DNA of 64,000 nucleotides from Desulfobulbaceae bacterium (lineage in GTDB: Bacteria; Desulfobacterota; Desulfobulbia; Desulfobulbales; SURF-16): the NCBI GenBank assembly GCA_020444175.1, contig JAHLLM010000005.1, positions 68,210 through 132,209 on the forward strand. Reading direction: 5' to 3'. Of the stretch, positions 34,534-43,684 are shown piece after piece (positions within the stretch are counted from its first letter, which is position 1; each line of letters starts with the position of its first letter). The position numbers and the translations under genes are program-made. Below the pieces are notes generated by a model that ran no database searches, was not told where the DNA came from, and saw only the letters and a program-made list of their open reading frames with translations.

Positions 34534-35241
34534 ATGAAAACTGCAGATGAAAAGAAAATCTTTGTTAAAGAAAAATTTTCTTCCATCAGTCATAAATATG
34601 ATTTTTTAAACTCTGTGCTCAGCTTCCAGATTGATCGCTACTGGCGATGGATTACTACCAGAGAATTAAAGATATTTCCGGAAGGCGCGGTGCTCGACCT
34701 CTGTGCCGGCACCCTGCCGCTTTCCCTTGAGTTGACCAGGCAAGCGCCCAAAAGGCAGGTTGTTGCCATTGATTTTTGTGAGGATATGCTTCGGGCAGGG
34801 CTCAAAACATTGCCCAACGACAAGAGGCGTCAGAGAATTTCTCCGGTCTGTGGTGACGGTGAAAAAATTCCAGCCAGAGACAAAAGTTTCTGGGGTATAA
34901 CCGTGGCGTTTGGGGTCAGAAATCTTGGCAGGACACAGGATGGGCTTAATGAGATGTACCGTGTCCTGAAACCACAGGGGAAACTTCTTATCCTTGAGTT
35001 TTCCCGACCCCGCAATCCCATTGTTAAACCGATCTACGGCTTTTATCTGAATAAGGTCTTACCCAAGGTCGCCGGTCTGGTTTCTGGAGACAAAGAGGCC
35101 TATGAATATCTGGCGAGCTCTATTGCCCAGTTTTACGAGCCTGAGGAATTGATGGGGATGATGCGAAAGGCGGGGTTTTCCCATGTTTCCCGCCGACCGC
35201 TTACTTTTGGTGTTGTTTCTGTCTATATAGGGGTGAAATGA
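34534..35241 (+). CDS. menG: Demethylmenaquinone methyltransferase (MenG/UbiE type)
   Basis: A class I SAM-dependent methyltransferase with motif I AVLDLCAGTLPLSLELT, a VAIDFCEDML post-I segment and the family blocks FWGITVAFGVRNLGRTQDG and YLASSIAQFYEPEEL. It methylates demethylmenaquinone, the last step of menaquinone synthesis. The start codon ATG is 126 bases after mqnA; the stop overlaps the next gene by four bases. UbiE and MenG are one family, so in a bacterium with menaquinone it should be MenG. Confidence 0.92.
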   Translation: MKTADEKKIFVKEKFSSISHKYDFLNSVLSFQIDRYWRWITTRELKIFPEGAVLDLCAGTLPLSLELTRQAPKRQVVAIDFCEDMLRAGLKTLPNDKRRQRISPVCGDGEKIPARDKSFWGITVAFGVRNLGRTQDGLNEMYRVLKPQGKLLILEFSRPRNPIVKPIYGFYLNKVLPKVAGLVSGDKEAYEYLASSIAQFYEPEELMGMMRKAGFSHVSRRPLTFGVVSVYIGVK

Positions 35242-35801
35242 AAAAAATTATTCTTGCAATCACTGGGGCCAGCGGTTCTCTCTATGCGCTTGAGTTCGTT
35301 AAAATGCTGCAGGGACTCGATGTGACAATACATGGCATCATCTCTGAGGCTGGTGAAAAAGTATTGCACCTTGAAGAGAATGTGGCTCCCTCGGACTTAA
35401 GCGGAGTCCGGAAATGGTTTTCCATAAAGAATTTTGCTGCTCCCATGGCGAGCGGCTCTGCCCGCTATGATGCCATGGTTGTCCTTCCCTGTACCATGGG
35501 GACCTTGGGATCTATAGCCAACGGTTTGTCTCAGAATCTCATTCACCGTGCCGCCGATGTCATTTTAAAAGAGAGAAAGCCTCTTGTGCTGGCAGTGCGG
35601 GAGACTCCTTTTAACAGGAATCATCTGAGAAATATGCTGCAACTGAATGACGCCGGAGCGATCATCTGCCCTGCCATGCCTGCTTTTTATCACAAGCCGA
35701 AAAGCCTTTCCGAAATGGCCCGTCATTTTGCAGGCAGAGTTGCCTGTCAGGCAGGAATTGATGTTCCAGGTCTGAAAGAGTGGAGTGGTCTTGATGTTTA
35801 G
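35238..35801 (+). CDS. ubiX: UbiX-family flavin prenyltransferase
   Basis: The N-terminal AITGASGSLYALEFVKML is the FMN-binding UbiX pattern, followed by MASGSARYDAMVVLPCTMGTLGSIANG and VLAVRETPFNRNHLRNML. UbiX makes prenylated FMN, the cofactor for UbiD-type decarboxylases. In Mqn pathways it supports decarboxylation of the naphthoate ring (MqnL or UbiD-like), which is not in this window. ATG overlaps the menG stop by four bases. 187 residues is the usual length. Confidence 0.93.
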   Translation: MKKIILAITGASGSLYALEFVKMLQGLDVTIHGIISEAGEKVLHLEENVAPSDLSGVRKWFSIKNFAAPMASGSARYDAMVVLPCTMGTLGSIANGLSQNLIHRAADVILKERKPLVLAVRETPFNRNHLRNMLQLNDAGAIICPAMPAFYHKPKSLSEMARHFAGRVACQAGIDVPGLKEWSGLDV

Positions 35802-36648
35802 GAAAATATCCATCCTGCTTGAAATGATAAAATTCAAGCATACTGTTTTTGCTTTGCCTTTTGCTTTTATGGGGGCCTTTCTGGGGCAGGGGGGCGTGCC
35901 CGGTGTGACAATATTCTGCTGGGTGGTGCTGGCCATGGCCGGAGCCCGTACTTGCGCCATGGGATTTAACCGCATCGTGGACTGGCGTTTTGATAAGGCG
36001 AATCCCCGTACGGAAAATCGCGCAATTCCGGCAGGCGATGTCAAGATGTGGGAGGCCTGGACAATGGTTGTGCTGGCCGCTTTTGTCTTTTTTTTCGCGT
36101 GTTATCAGCTGAACCGGCTGACACTTCTGCTTTCTCCCATTGCCCTGTCGTTAACGCTTCTCTACTCCCTTACCAAACGTTTCACATGGCTCTGCCATGT
36201 TGTTCTCGGGGTGGCCCTGGCCTTTTCACCCCTGGGCGGCTTTGTCGCTGTTAAAGGTTCGCTGGCTGGCTTTCCCTGGGTGCTTTCCCTGGGGGTTCTT
36301 TTCTGGGTGGCGGGGTTTGATACGGTTTATGCCTGTCTGGACGCTGATTTCGACCGTAAGGCTGGACTGCAGTCACTTCCCGCCCGCTTTGGCAGGCAAA
36401 ATGCCTTTAGGCTGGCCGTTTTTTTTCATGTTCTGGCTTTTGCTCTTTTCCTGGCTACAGGTGTCGTGTGCGAGCTGAATCTCTTTTACTATGCCGGTCT
36501 GGCCTTGACAGGGGCGGCTCTTTTTTATCAACATCTGATCGTGAATCCCAGAGATCTGTCGCGCATCAGTATGTCTTTTTTCACCATGAACGGTATCATC
36601 AGCCTGACCCTCTTTGTTGTCACCTGGCTGTCTCTGGCTACTTCCTGA
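35794..36648 (+). CDS. mqnP: UbiA-family prenyltransferase (probable MqnP)
   Basis: An integral membrane prenyltransferase with many helices and the aspartate motifs NRIVDWRFDKANPRTENR (NxxxDxxxD) and ACLDADFDRKAGLQSLP (DxxxD), which bind the prenyl diphosphate. In this operon it would attach the polyprenyl tail to the futalosine-derived naphthoate. The ATG at 35794 overlaps the ubiX stop by eight bases. It is the last gene in the operon; an 11-bp hairpin follows 40 bases later. Confidence 0.88.
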   Translation: MFRKISILLEMIKFKHTVFALPFAFMGAFLGQGGVPGVTIFCWVVLAMAGARTCAMGFNRIVDWRFDKANPRTENRAIPAGDVKMWEAWTMVVLAAFVFFFACYQLNRLTLLLSPIALSLTLLYSLTKRFTWLCHVVLGVALAFSPLGGFVAVKGSLAGFPWVLSLGVLFWVAGFDTVYACLDADFDRKAGLQSLPARFGRQNAFRLAVFFHVLAFALFLATGVVCELNLFYYAGLALTGAALFYQHLIVNPRDLSRISMSFFTMNGIISLTLFVVTWLSLATS

Positions 36649-36687
36649 AATCAAGAAACTTCATAGGGGCGCAGAGCAAAGGGCATT

Positions 36688-36727
36688 CTCATGAAGCAGG
36701 CTGTATTTTCGTGCCATGCTTCATGAG
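36688..36727. terminator. Hairpin between convergent mqnP and SapC genes
   Basis: CTCATGAAGCA pairs exactly with TGCTTCATGAG around an 18-base loop. It lies between two converging stops and probably terminates both transcripts, though U-rich stretches are only moderate. Confidence 0.45.
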
Positions 36728-36745
36728 GAACCGGATTTTCTCTTC

Positions 36746-37474
36746 TTATTTTTCCTGCGCCACAAATTTCTGCAGGAGCCTTGGAAAGTTGCTCAGTGAA
36801 TTAAGATGGCTGTAAATCCAGGCAAATTCGCCTTTTCTGAAAATTTGAAGGGCTTTTTCATCACTGAGATCCAGAAGCTTTTCTTCGCTAATAACGTAAA
36901 GACCTGTCATCCTGAACTTTTTGCTGCCATCCTGTGTACCGAACTCGGCGTTGAATTCTTCAAGAAGATCATTTTCGGCCAGGCTGGCGCAAAATTCAGC
37001 AGTGATTTTCATCTGTAAGTGGTAATCCTGGATCAGTTTGACAGCCTCTTCAAGCATTGGGCTGGGAGATCCGTCTTCATTAAATAGGCGGTCTCCGTCT
37101 TCTGCGTCAAATCCGGGAAATTTTTCGTCGATGCAGATGTTCAATCTTTCTTTATCTTCTCCGACCGAAGGAACAAAAGGATAGCGGCGGACATAGGCCG
37201 GCAGGTAGAAGGCATTCCATTTTCCATCTTCAGAGACAAAAAGGTTCTGGGCGTCCTGAAGGCCGAGTATCACTGTCGGAATATATATGCCTTTGTTGTT
37301 TTTGATAAAGGTAACGGGATATTCTTTTGATGCCTCGAGGAACTCCACGCAGGCGACAGGTATTGAATTCGCTTCAGAGGTAAATGAGTAGTCTCGAATC
37401 TTGCCTATTTTGGTATCCTTGTGTTGAACGGAATCAATGACGGCAATACTTTCATAGAACATCATCTCGGACAT
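36746..37474 (-). CDS. SapC family protein
   Basis: The sequence fits the SapC family (first named in a Campylobacter S-layer locus): a beta-rich N-terminal half with NSIPVACVEFLEASKEYPV, then PAYVRRYPFV and FPGFDAEDGDRLFNEDG, and a short helical end. No signal peptide or membrane segment is visible, so it is probably cytoplasmic. AGGAGAAAAATATGTCC precedes and includes the start, the same string as for the Nif11-like gene. Biochemical role unknown. It stands alone between two hairpins. Confidence 0.75.
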   Translation of the reverse strand: MSEMMFYESIAVIDSVQHKDTKIGKIRDYSFTSEANSIPVACVEFLEASKEYPVTFIKNNKGIYIPTVILGLQDAQNLFVSEDGKWNAFYLPAYVRRYPFVPSVGEDKERLNICIDEKFPGFDAEDGDRLFNEDGSPSPMLEEAVKLIQDYHLQMKITAEFCASLAENDLLEEFNAEFGTQDGSKKFRMTGLYVISEEKLLDLSDEKALQIFRKGEFAWIYSHLNSLSNFPRLLQKFVAQEK

Positions 37475-37815
37475 ATTTTTCTCCTGTTATGAATTGAGCT
37501 TCCGGTCAATTTGAAGCAGTTCTGTATATGATTCAATCTTCTTATTAAATCATAAAATTTTTATAAGAGTCTAGCAAGAAGCTAACCACGTTCAGGCTCT
37601 ATGTGATAGAGAAATTTTATAATCTTTTAATTCCAGCTAGTTACGATGTGTGAAAAAAGAAGATAAAATGCATGTTTTAGGGGGGGGAGGGTGATATGCC
37701 CCAGTGGGAGTTGGGGGAAAGACAATATGTTAACTACACATTGCTGATTGAGAGTCTCACCCGGCAGCTTTTCAGAAAATAATGCCGGGTGAGAGGTTAT
37801 TCCGATTCCCCACTT
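37475..37815. other. 341-base intergenic region with one hairpin
   Basis: No gene is supported here. CTCACCCGGCA (37756-37766) pairs exactly with TGCCGGGTGAG (37783-37793), 22 bases before the stop of the next minus-strand gene, so it likely ends that transcript. The remainder is AT-rich and probably holds the SapC promoter. Confidence 0.5.
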
Positions 37816-38220
37816 TTATTGAGTGTTTCCTGCCGCTGGTTTTGAGCTTAATGCTTTTTTTCTGTGCAGAGCAACCTGGGCTTCTGAATTGGTCATGGCC
37901 GGGCCTTCGCAGTAGCATCCTTCAAGTCCTTCGATCAGGGCTGTTTTATATCTGGTGATGATCACTTTCTGGTCCGCTGCAATGAATGAGTCCTTGTCAA
38001 CCATGCCTTCATTCATCATTGCTTCCATATTTATTCGAGCGTCATTCTTGGCAAGGAGAGTTTTCTGACCGGCTTCGCAATTATATGATATCCCCTCGGA
38101 CATGAGTGATTCCATGTCCTCGCATTCAGCAAATGTGGTTCCTGCAGTACCACATGTAATCAATGCGGCAACAGTCAGGCTGCTTGTCAAAAATTGTATA
38201 AGAGATTTCTTCTTCATCAC
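37816..38220 (-). CDS. Small secreted protein, unknown family
   Basis: Residues 1-32 form a clear signal peptide: basic MMKKK, a hydrophobic stretch SLTVAALITCGTAGTTFA and an A-x-A-type cleavage site before ECEDM. The mature part, about 100 residues, has five Cys (C-E-D-M, NCEAG, and GCYCEG with two close), many Met and charged residues, and no motif I recognise. It should be periplasmic. AGGAAG precedes the ATG. It stands alone. It is real by its signal peptide and ribosome site, but function unknown. Confidence 0.6.
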   Translation of the reverse strand: MMKKKSLIQFLTSSLTVAALITCGTAGTTFAECEDMESLMSEGISYNCEAGQKTLLAKNDARINMEAMMNEGMVDKDSFIAADQKVIITRYKTALIEGLEGCYCEGPAMTNSEAQVALHRKKALSSKPAAGNTQ

Positions 38221-38570
38221 TTCCTCCGGTTGTTAATTGTCAATTGTGCGGATTTATCCACGTGATTTTTTGGGTAAAGAACTTGTCAAATTATGGAATA
38301 CTATACTGGTGCAATGGGATTGGGGGTATCTGCCCACTCATAACATTATTTTGTTTTCATTTAAAAGAAAATTTTATTTTGGTACAGCAAGAATAAGGCC
38401 ATTATCTATATAAAATTATGCGTTTTTTTAGATTGTGTGATTGCAGGTGGTTAGATGCTTTTGGGGTGAGTACCGTGCGTGGTTGGGGTGAATGAAGGGG
38501 CTCCTTTGTGGGTAATTTGCCCCTGGTTTGGGTGTTATGAGCAACAAAATTGAGTGTATACGTTTTTTCT
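38221..38570. other. 350-base intergenic region, nothing seen
   Basis: Between two minus-strand genes. It contains G-rich and AT-rich tracts but no gene, strong hairpin or repeat that I can support. Presumably promoter DNA for the secreted protein gene and 3' region of the HD-GYP gene. Confidence 0.35.
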
Positions 38571-39812
38571 TCAGGAAAATCTGATTTCAGGATTGACCGG
38601 GAAGGTATCCTGAATTTTTACTATCTCCGATTTCTGAGAAAGAAAGAGATCAACCAGCGACGGGTCAAATTGATTCCCTTTGCCGTTTTCGACCTCGTGG
38701 AAGGCATCGTCGCTGTTCCAGGCGTGTTTGTAAGGTCTTTCCGAAGTGAGGGCGTCATAGACGTCACAAATTGCCGCAATGCGCCCGAATAAAGGGATTT
38801 CCTGGCTCTCAAGTCCGTATGGATAGCCTTTGCCGTCCCATCTTTCGTGGTGGGTGAGGGCTATTTTTTTTGCCATTTTCAAGAGTGGCATGTTGTTGCC
38901 GGATAAAAGCTTTGCGCCGATAATGCTGTGGGTTTTCATGATTTCAAATTCTTTGCTGCTGAGTTTTCCAGGTTTTTGAAGAATAGTTTCGGAGATGCCA
39001 ATCTTACCGACATCATGCATGGCGGTAGCGTGAAAAAGCAGCTCGCGGTTTTCAGTGTCCAGACCAATAGCCCGGGAAAGAATATCGCAATAGTGACTCA
39101 TTTTGGTGATGTGGAGCCCGATATGTCTGTCGCGAAGCCGGGAGGCCTCGGCAAGCCTGTATATCATATCGAGTTGGGCTTTCCAGAGTTCTTTGCTCTG
39201 TTTTTCCAGTTTGTTTTCAAGCTCATTCTGTTTTTTTCGAAGCAATTTTTCTTCTTCCTGGCGCTGCTCTTCTTTTTTCATCTCTTTGGTGACATCGATA
39301 AGCGCCCCAAGTGATAAACATATATGGTCATCAGGGTATGTTTCAATCGAAGCCTGGTCTTTCAGCCAGATGGATCTTTCGTTTTGCAGTGCGAGCTGGT
39401 AGACTGCTTCTACTGTACCATTCTGCTTGACTTCATAACGCAATTCGTCGCGAACTGTTGCAAGTTCGTCACTCTCCATTATTTTCATGCAAATTTTTTC
39501 AGAATCTGGCATATAGCTGTAAGCACATCTTTTTTTTATGCTGTCTCTGAAAATTTCAGCTACTTCACATGAGTTGCAGTTAAAGAGTGCGAGGAGACGC
39601 TGACCGGCAAATTCATACCAGACGCCAGTATTGTCATTTTCCTGCCAGGCGGAAATATAGGGTATGGAAGGATTGGCAGAGGTGTTGAAGTTCTGGAAGA
39701 TATTGATAAGCTGCGCAATTCTTGCTTTCAATTGCTTACTGTAATGCCCTTTAAGTATGCGGCCACAGTAATCATGGTCAAAAACCCAGTCAAAATCGTG
39801 TTGATTGTTCAT
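38571..39812 (-). CDS. HD-GYP domain protein with N-terminal sensor region
   Basis: The C-terminal HD-GYP domain (about 220-400) has HDVGKIGIS and HHERWDGKGYPYGL, intact metal ligands for cyclic-di-GMP hydrolysis. The first 190 residues look like a PAS-type sensor ending in a Glu/Lys-rich coiled coil (KEEQRQEEEKLLRKKQNELE). No membrane segment, so it is cytoplasmic. The open frame reaches 39857, but ATG at 39812 has AGGGGGT just upstream, so I use it. It is a second HD-GYP in the window; unlike the first, no receiver domain is present. Confidence 0.85.
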   Translation of the reverse strand: MNNQHDFDWVFDHDYCGRILKGHYSKQLKARIAQLINIFQNFNTSANPSIPYISAWQENDNTGVWYEFAGQRLLALFNCNSCEVAEIFRDSIKKRCAYSYMPDSEKICMKIMESDELATVRDELRYEVKQNGTVEAVYQLALQNERSIWLKDQASIETYPDDHICLSLGALIDVTKEMKKEEQRQEEEKLLRKKQNELENKLEKQSKELWKAQLDMIYRLAEASRLRDRHIGLHITKMSHYCDILSRAIGLDTENRELLFHATAMHDVGKIGISETILQKPGKLSSKEFEIMKTHSIIGAKLLSGNNMPLLKMAKKIALTHHERWDGKGYPYGLESQEIPLFGRIAAICDVYDALTSERPYKHAWNSDDAFHEVENGKGNQFDPSLVDLFLSQKSEIVKIQDTFPVNPEIRFS

Positions 39813-39857
39813 CTGGTACCCCCTGTCCAAATTAACCCCAACAGAAAGACTCGTCAT

Positions 39858-40219
39858 CTCATTGGATAGTGCAACTTATCGATACTGCTATACAGAAAAT
39901 CATAGCATCCTTTAATGACTGAAAGTCAAGTTTTTTTAATAAATAATGGCGGAGAGGCATTTTTTCTCTTGTCACTTTTCGTTCATTCCTTTAGTATGGC
40001 AAATTTTTCAGCCTATTTTGACGGTCTCGCAAACAAATCCCTCGACCGCCGCCGCAACGTGTGTAAATCTTTGATATTACGTAGGTGGATGATCAGATTC
40101 AGGACTTCTGGCGACTCTATCAATTTTTGACCACATTAAACATGATTATCGTTATGGCAGGCACCTTGTCAGTGAGGATCTCATTTCCTTTAGACTGGCT
40201 GTCTGTCGGAGATTAAAAA
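39858..40219. other. 362-base intergenic region upstream of typA
   Basis: It separates the divergent HD-GYP and typA genes and must hold both promoters. A 71-residue open frame (39915-40130) has no ribosome site or recognisable content, so I do not call it. No strong hairpin seen. Confidence 0.35.
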
Positions 40220-42010
40220 ATGGATAAAACCAAGATCAGGAACGTTGCAATTATTGCCCACGTTGACCACGGAAAAACAACCCTGGTAGACCAGCTTTTT
40301 CAGCAAAGCGGTATGTTTCGCGAAAACCAGGAGGTGGCTGAACGCCTTATGGACTCCATGGATCTTGAGCGGGAAAGGGGCATTACCATTGCTTCAAAAA
40401 ACGGTTCCTACCAATATAAAGATTACTGGATAAATATCATTGATACTCCCGGGCATGCCGATTTCGGCGGCCAGGTGGAAAGGGTTCTCCGAATGGCTGA
40501 TGGGTGTTTGCTTCTTGTTGATGCCCAAGAAGGTCCCATGCCCCAGACCTATTTTGTTCTGAAAAAGGCCCTTGCAAACTCACTGCCGGTCATTGTCGTT
40601 ATAAACAAGATTGATAAACCGGCGGCTCGCTGTGAATGGGCCGTGGATCAGGTCTTTGATCTGTTTGTCAAGCTCAATGCCCCTGATGAACTGCTTGATT
40701 TTCCGGTTGTCTATGCCTCTGCCAAGGAAGGTTTTGCCCAGGCTGAACTTGATAAGAAAAATGACGATATGACCCCCATATCCGATCAGATTATCGCCAC
40801 CATCCCGCCTCCCTCTGGAAGTGAAGATCTGCCTTTGCAGATGCAGGTCAATACCATTGACTATTCACCCTATCTTGGCAGGCTCGGTATCGGTAAAGTG
40901 ATAAACGGCACCTTGAAAATTAATAAGGATATCGCTGTAGCCCGCAGGGACGGTTCCATTTCTCCTATTCGTATTTCGAAGATTTTCCGTTTTGAAGGCA
41001 ATGAAAAAATAGCAGTTTCTGAAGCTGGTCCCGGTGAAATTATCGCAGTGGCCGGTATGGATGATGTGACTGTTGGGGTAACCTTTACCGACCCTCAAAA
41101 TCCCCAGCCCCTGCCGCTCATTGAAATTGATCCTCCGACGCTTTCCATGAATTTTGTGCCCAATGATTCACCTTTTGCCGGGCGCGAAGGAAAATATGTT
41201 ACCTCGCGGCATATCAAGGATCGTCTGGCCAAAGAGACCTTGTCAGATGTTGCTTTGCATGTTGAACCATTAACCGATGGAGTCGGCTATAAGGTTTCAG
41301 GAAGAGGTGAACTGCATCTTTCCATACTTATAGAAAAAATGCGTCGGGAGGGCTATGAGTTTCAGGTGACCAGACCCCAGGTCATTATGAAAGAAGAGAA
41401 CGGTGTGCAGCTTGAACCTTTTGAAGAGCTGACCATTGATGTGGATGATCAGTATCAGGGTGTGGTTATTGAAAAGCTCGGCAAGCTGAAAGGGCAGATG
41501 CTTGAGATGACAAATGAAAATAATATGGCAAAGCTCGTATTCAAAATTCCCACCCGCGGTCTGCTCGGATTTCGCTCCCGGTTTATGACAGACACCAAGG
41601 GCATGGGGATCATGAACTATGTTTTTGCTGAATATGCCCCCTATGCCGGGGAAATCATCAACAGGGTAAATGGGGTGCTTGTTGTCAAAGAACCCTGTAC
41701 CACAGTGGCCTATGCGCTTTTTAACCTGCAGGACAGAGGCAGGCTTTTTGTCGGGCCGGGTCTTGATGTCTATGCCGGTCAGATCATCGGCGAACATGTT
41801 CGTCCTGCCGACCTTGTGGTTAATCCAGCCAAAGGTAAGAAATTGACCAACATGCGCGCTTCTGGATCGGATGATGCCGTCATTTTGACCCCACCTATTC
41901 AGATGAGCCTGGAGGATTTTATTGCCTATATCAATGATGATGAGCTTGTTGAAGTGACACCGAACTCAATTCGTATACGGAAAAGTCGTGGAGGCAGTTG
42001 GAAACCATAA
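40220..42010 (+). CDS. typA: Ribosome-binding GTPase TypA/BipA
   Basis: A translational GTPase of the EF-G superfamily. The N-terminal G domain shows AHVDHGKTTLVDQL (G1), RGITI (G2), DTPGHADFGG (G3) and NKIDKP (G4). The central domain and C-terminal region have TRGLLGFRSRFMTDTKG, a TypA hallmark near residue 440. At 596 residues it is the standard size. It binds ribosomes under stress and helps ribosome assembly, especially at low temperature. Start ATG has CGGAG upstream. A hairpin lies downstream. Confidence 0.96.
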   Translation: MDKTKIRNVAIIAHVDHGKTTLVDQLFQQSGMFRENQEVAERLMDSMDLERERGITIASKNGSYQYKDYWINIIDTPGHADFGGQVERVLRMADGCLLLVDAQEGPMPQTYFVLKKALANSLPVIVVINKIDKPAARCEWAVDQVFDLFVKLNAPDELLDFPVVYASAKEGFAQAELDKKNDDMTPISDQIIATIPPPSGSEDLPLQMQVNTIDYSPYLGRLGIGKVINGTLKINKDIAVARRDGSISPIRISKIFRFEGNEKIAVSEAGPGEIIAVAGMDDVTVGVTFTDPQNPQPLPLIEIDPPTLSMNFVPNDSPFAGREGKYVTSRHIKDRLAKETLSDVALHVEPLTDGVGYKVSGRGELHLSILIEKMRREGYEFQVTRPQVIMKEENGVQLEPFEELTIDVDDQYQGVVIEKLGKLKGQMLEMTNENNMAKLVFKIPTRGLLGFRSRFMTDTKGMGIMNYVFAEYAPYAGEIINRVNGVLVVKEPCTTVAYALFNLQDRGRLFVGPGLDVYAGQIIGEHVRPADLVVNPAKGKKLTNMRASGSDDAVILTPPIQMSLEDFIAYINDDELVEVTPNSIRIRKSRGGSWKP

Positions 42011-42125
42011 GAATGTAGATTGACGTTTTTTCGGAAGAAACGCTCAATCGCGCCCGATCATGTATATAACTTGTTGGTAGTACCCTGGATGGTCAGCTTC
42101 AGGACATTTTTTACCCTGAAGGGAT

Positions 42126-42150
42126 GGGGACTCGTCTGGTGCGAGTCCCC
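42126..42150. terminator. Hairpin after typA
   Basis: GGGGACTCG pairs exactly with CGAGTCCCC around a seven-base loop, between the converging typA and MscS stops. A weaker stem (CTTCAG/CTGAAG) lies just before it. There is no long T-run, so it is a moderate terminator candidate. Confidence 0.45.
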
Positions 42151-42191
42151 CCGTCATAAAGAATAACTCATCAAAAAATCTCCAGGAGGAG

Positions 42192-43292
42192 CTAGCCCAG
42201 ACTGCCTCCTGCGTCGGGTTTTATAACCTCCGCATTCCCATTCCCGTCATAATGAATATCAAGCTGCGGAAAGGGTATTGTGACGCCTTCTCTGTCAAAG
42301 GCCTTGTAAATTTCTTTGAGCAGATAATGCATTTGAAGCCCTTTGTCTCTGGGGTCATTCACCCAGAGCAGAAGTTCAAAATCGAGGGATGAGTTTCCAA
42401 ATGCACGCATTCGCACTCGAGGTTCCGGTTCTCTGGATATTTCCTTACTGTCACCGGCAACCTTGAGGAGAATTTTTTCAACCTGGTCAATATCACTGCC
42501 ATAGGCAACGCCCACAGGTATTCTGATTCTGAAACGTGGGATTGGGGCACTTTCATTGATAATCTTTGAGTTTGCCAGGATAGAATTCGGAATGGTGATG
42601 ATGACGTCATCTCTTGTTTTAATGCTCGTGGAACGTATGCCGAGTTCCACCACTTCACCACGGTCGTTATTGTCAATGATGACATAGTCGCCCACCTTAA
42701 AGGTCTTATCCATGAAGAGGGTAATGCCCCCGAAAAAATTTGCCAGGGAGTCCTTGGCTGCCATGGCCACGGCAATACCGGCAATACCGGCAGAGGCAAA
42801 AAGAGGTGTCAGGTTGATTTCCCAGACAGACAGTATCCAGTAAAGTCCCGCAATGATGACGAGAATTTTAATGAGTTTGCGGGCAAGGTTGGCAAAATCG
42901 TGGCCGATTTTCTCCTGGGCAACCCTGGTAAATAGAGTTTGCGAAGAAAGAAAATGTATCATCTTCACACTGGTGATAAGCCAGATAAACAGGGTGATGC
43001 TCTTTGTCAGATTAGGTAATATATAATCCCAGAACGGTGAAAGAGACTGGAGGCTCAAGGCGTGGGTGACTCCCACTGCAAAAACGGACCAATAGATCGG
43101 GGTGTGGAGAAAATCGATGAGTTGTTCATCAAATTTCCAGGAGGTCCTGACTGCAATGCGACGCAAGATTTTATCAATAAATAAATCGACAATTTTGGCC
43201 AGCAGGGCGTAAATAAATAAGATTACGAGTTGCTTTGCCAGCAGGTGATCATTGAGGTATTCAAATCTGTTAATGAGTTCGTTGATTTTCAT
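42192..43292 (-). CDS. MscS-family mechanosensitive channel
   Basis: Several N-terminal membrane helices are followed by the MscS pore-lining helix (LFASAGIAGIAVAMAAKDSLANFFGG) at about 163-188. The beta domain follows: FKVGDYVIIDNNDRGEVVELGIRSTSIKTRDD, then VTIPNS-type ITIPNSILANS, and the C-terminal alpha/beta part. It should open under membrane tension and release solutes at osmotic downshock. At 366 residues it is longer than E. coli MscS because of extra N-terminal helices. It stands alone. Confidence 0.93.
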   Translation of the reverse strand: MKINELINRFEYLNDHLLAKQLVILFIYALLAKIVDLFIDKILRRIAVRTSWKFDEQLIDFLHTPIYWSVFAVGVTHALSLQSLSPFWDYILPNLTKSITLFIWLITSVKMIHFLSSQTLFTRVAQEKIGHDFANLARKLIKILVIIAGLYWILSVWEINLTPLFASAGIAGIAVAMAAKDSLANFFGGITLFMDKTFKVGDYVIIDNNDRGEVVELGIRSTSIKTRDDVIITIPNSILANSKIINESAPIPRFRIRIPVGVAYGSDIDQVEKILLKVAGDSKEISREPEPRVRMRAFGNSSLDFELLLWVNDPRDKGLQMHYLLKEIYKAFDREGVTIPFPQLDIHYDGNGNAEVIKPDAGGSLG

Positions 43293-43601
43293 GCTTAATT
43301 TATTTTGGGTTCACAGTAAGAATGTTGGGGGTTGAACGTCAATTTGATTTCAATTGTATATAACGTAATTAAGAGAGAAGTTCAAAATTGTCTTGCATTG
43401 ATTCCTTAAAATAGTTTTCTTGGCATGTGCGACGAAAAGCATGAGGCGTTGTAATAAAATAAGTGTTCAGAATTGATAATGGTGGAAACGACTGATGAAG
43501 TCGCCAAAAAAAAATTAAAAACTGACCATTCGCCAATGTAATACCCGCAAGTTACATACAAACCGGCTGAGGTTGAGTGATTTTTCCCGAAACCATCAAG
43601 C

Positions 43602-43629
43602 TTGCAACTTGCAAGAGACTTACTATAAT
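43602..43629 (+). promoter_or_regulatory. Sigma-70-type promoter candidate
   Basis: TTGCAA (43602-43607), a 16-base spacer and a perfect TATAAT (43624-43629) lie 56 bases upstream of the ATG of the FliF-tail-like gene. The -35 lies in a CTTGCAA-C-TTGCAAG dyad. The rest of the 390-base intergenic region (43293-43684) shows no gene. Confidence 0.5.
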
Positions 43630-43684
43630 ATAGATCGCAGTCCAATGAAATAGATGCTCAAAACAAATTCAGCCCCTCTTACTT

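Noticed and set aside
39915-40130. 71-residue plus-strand frame before typA
   Set aside because: No ribosome site, no recognisable content, lies in a divergent promoter region.
43406-43645. 79-residue minus-strand frame
   Set aside because: Contains the inverse of a good promoter and shows no family features.
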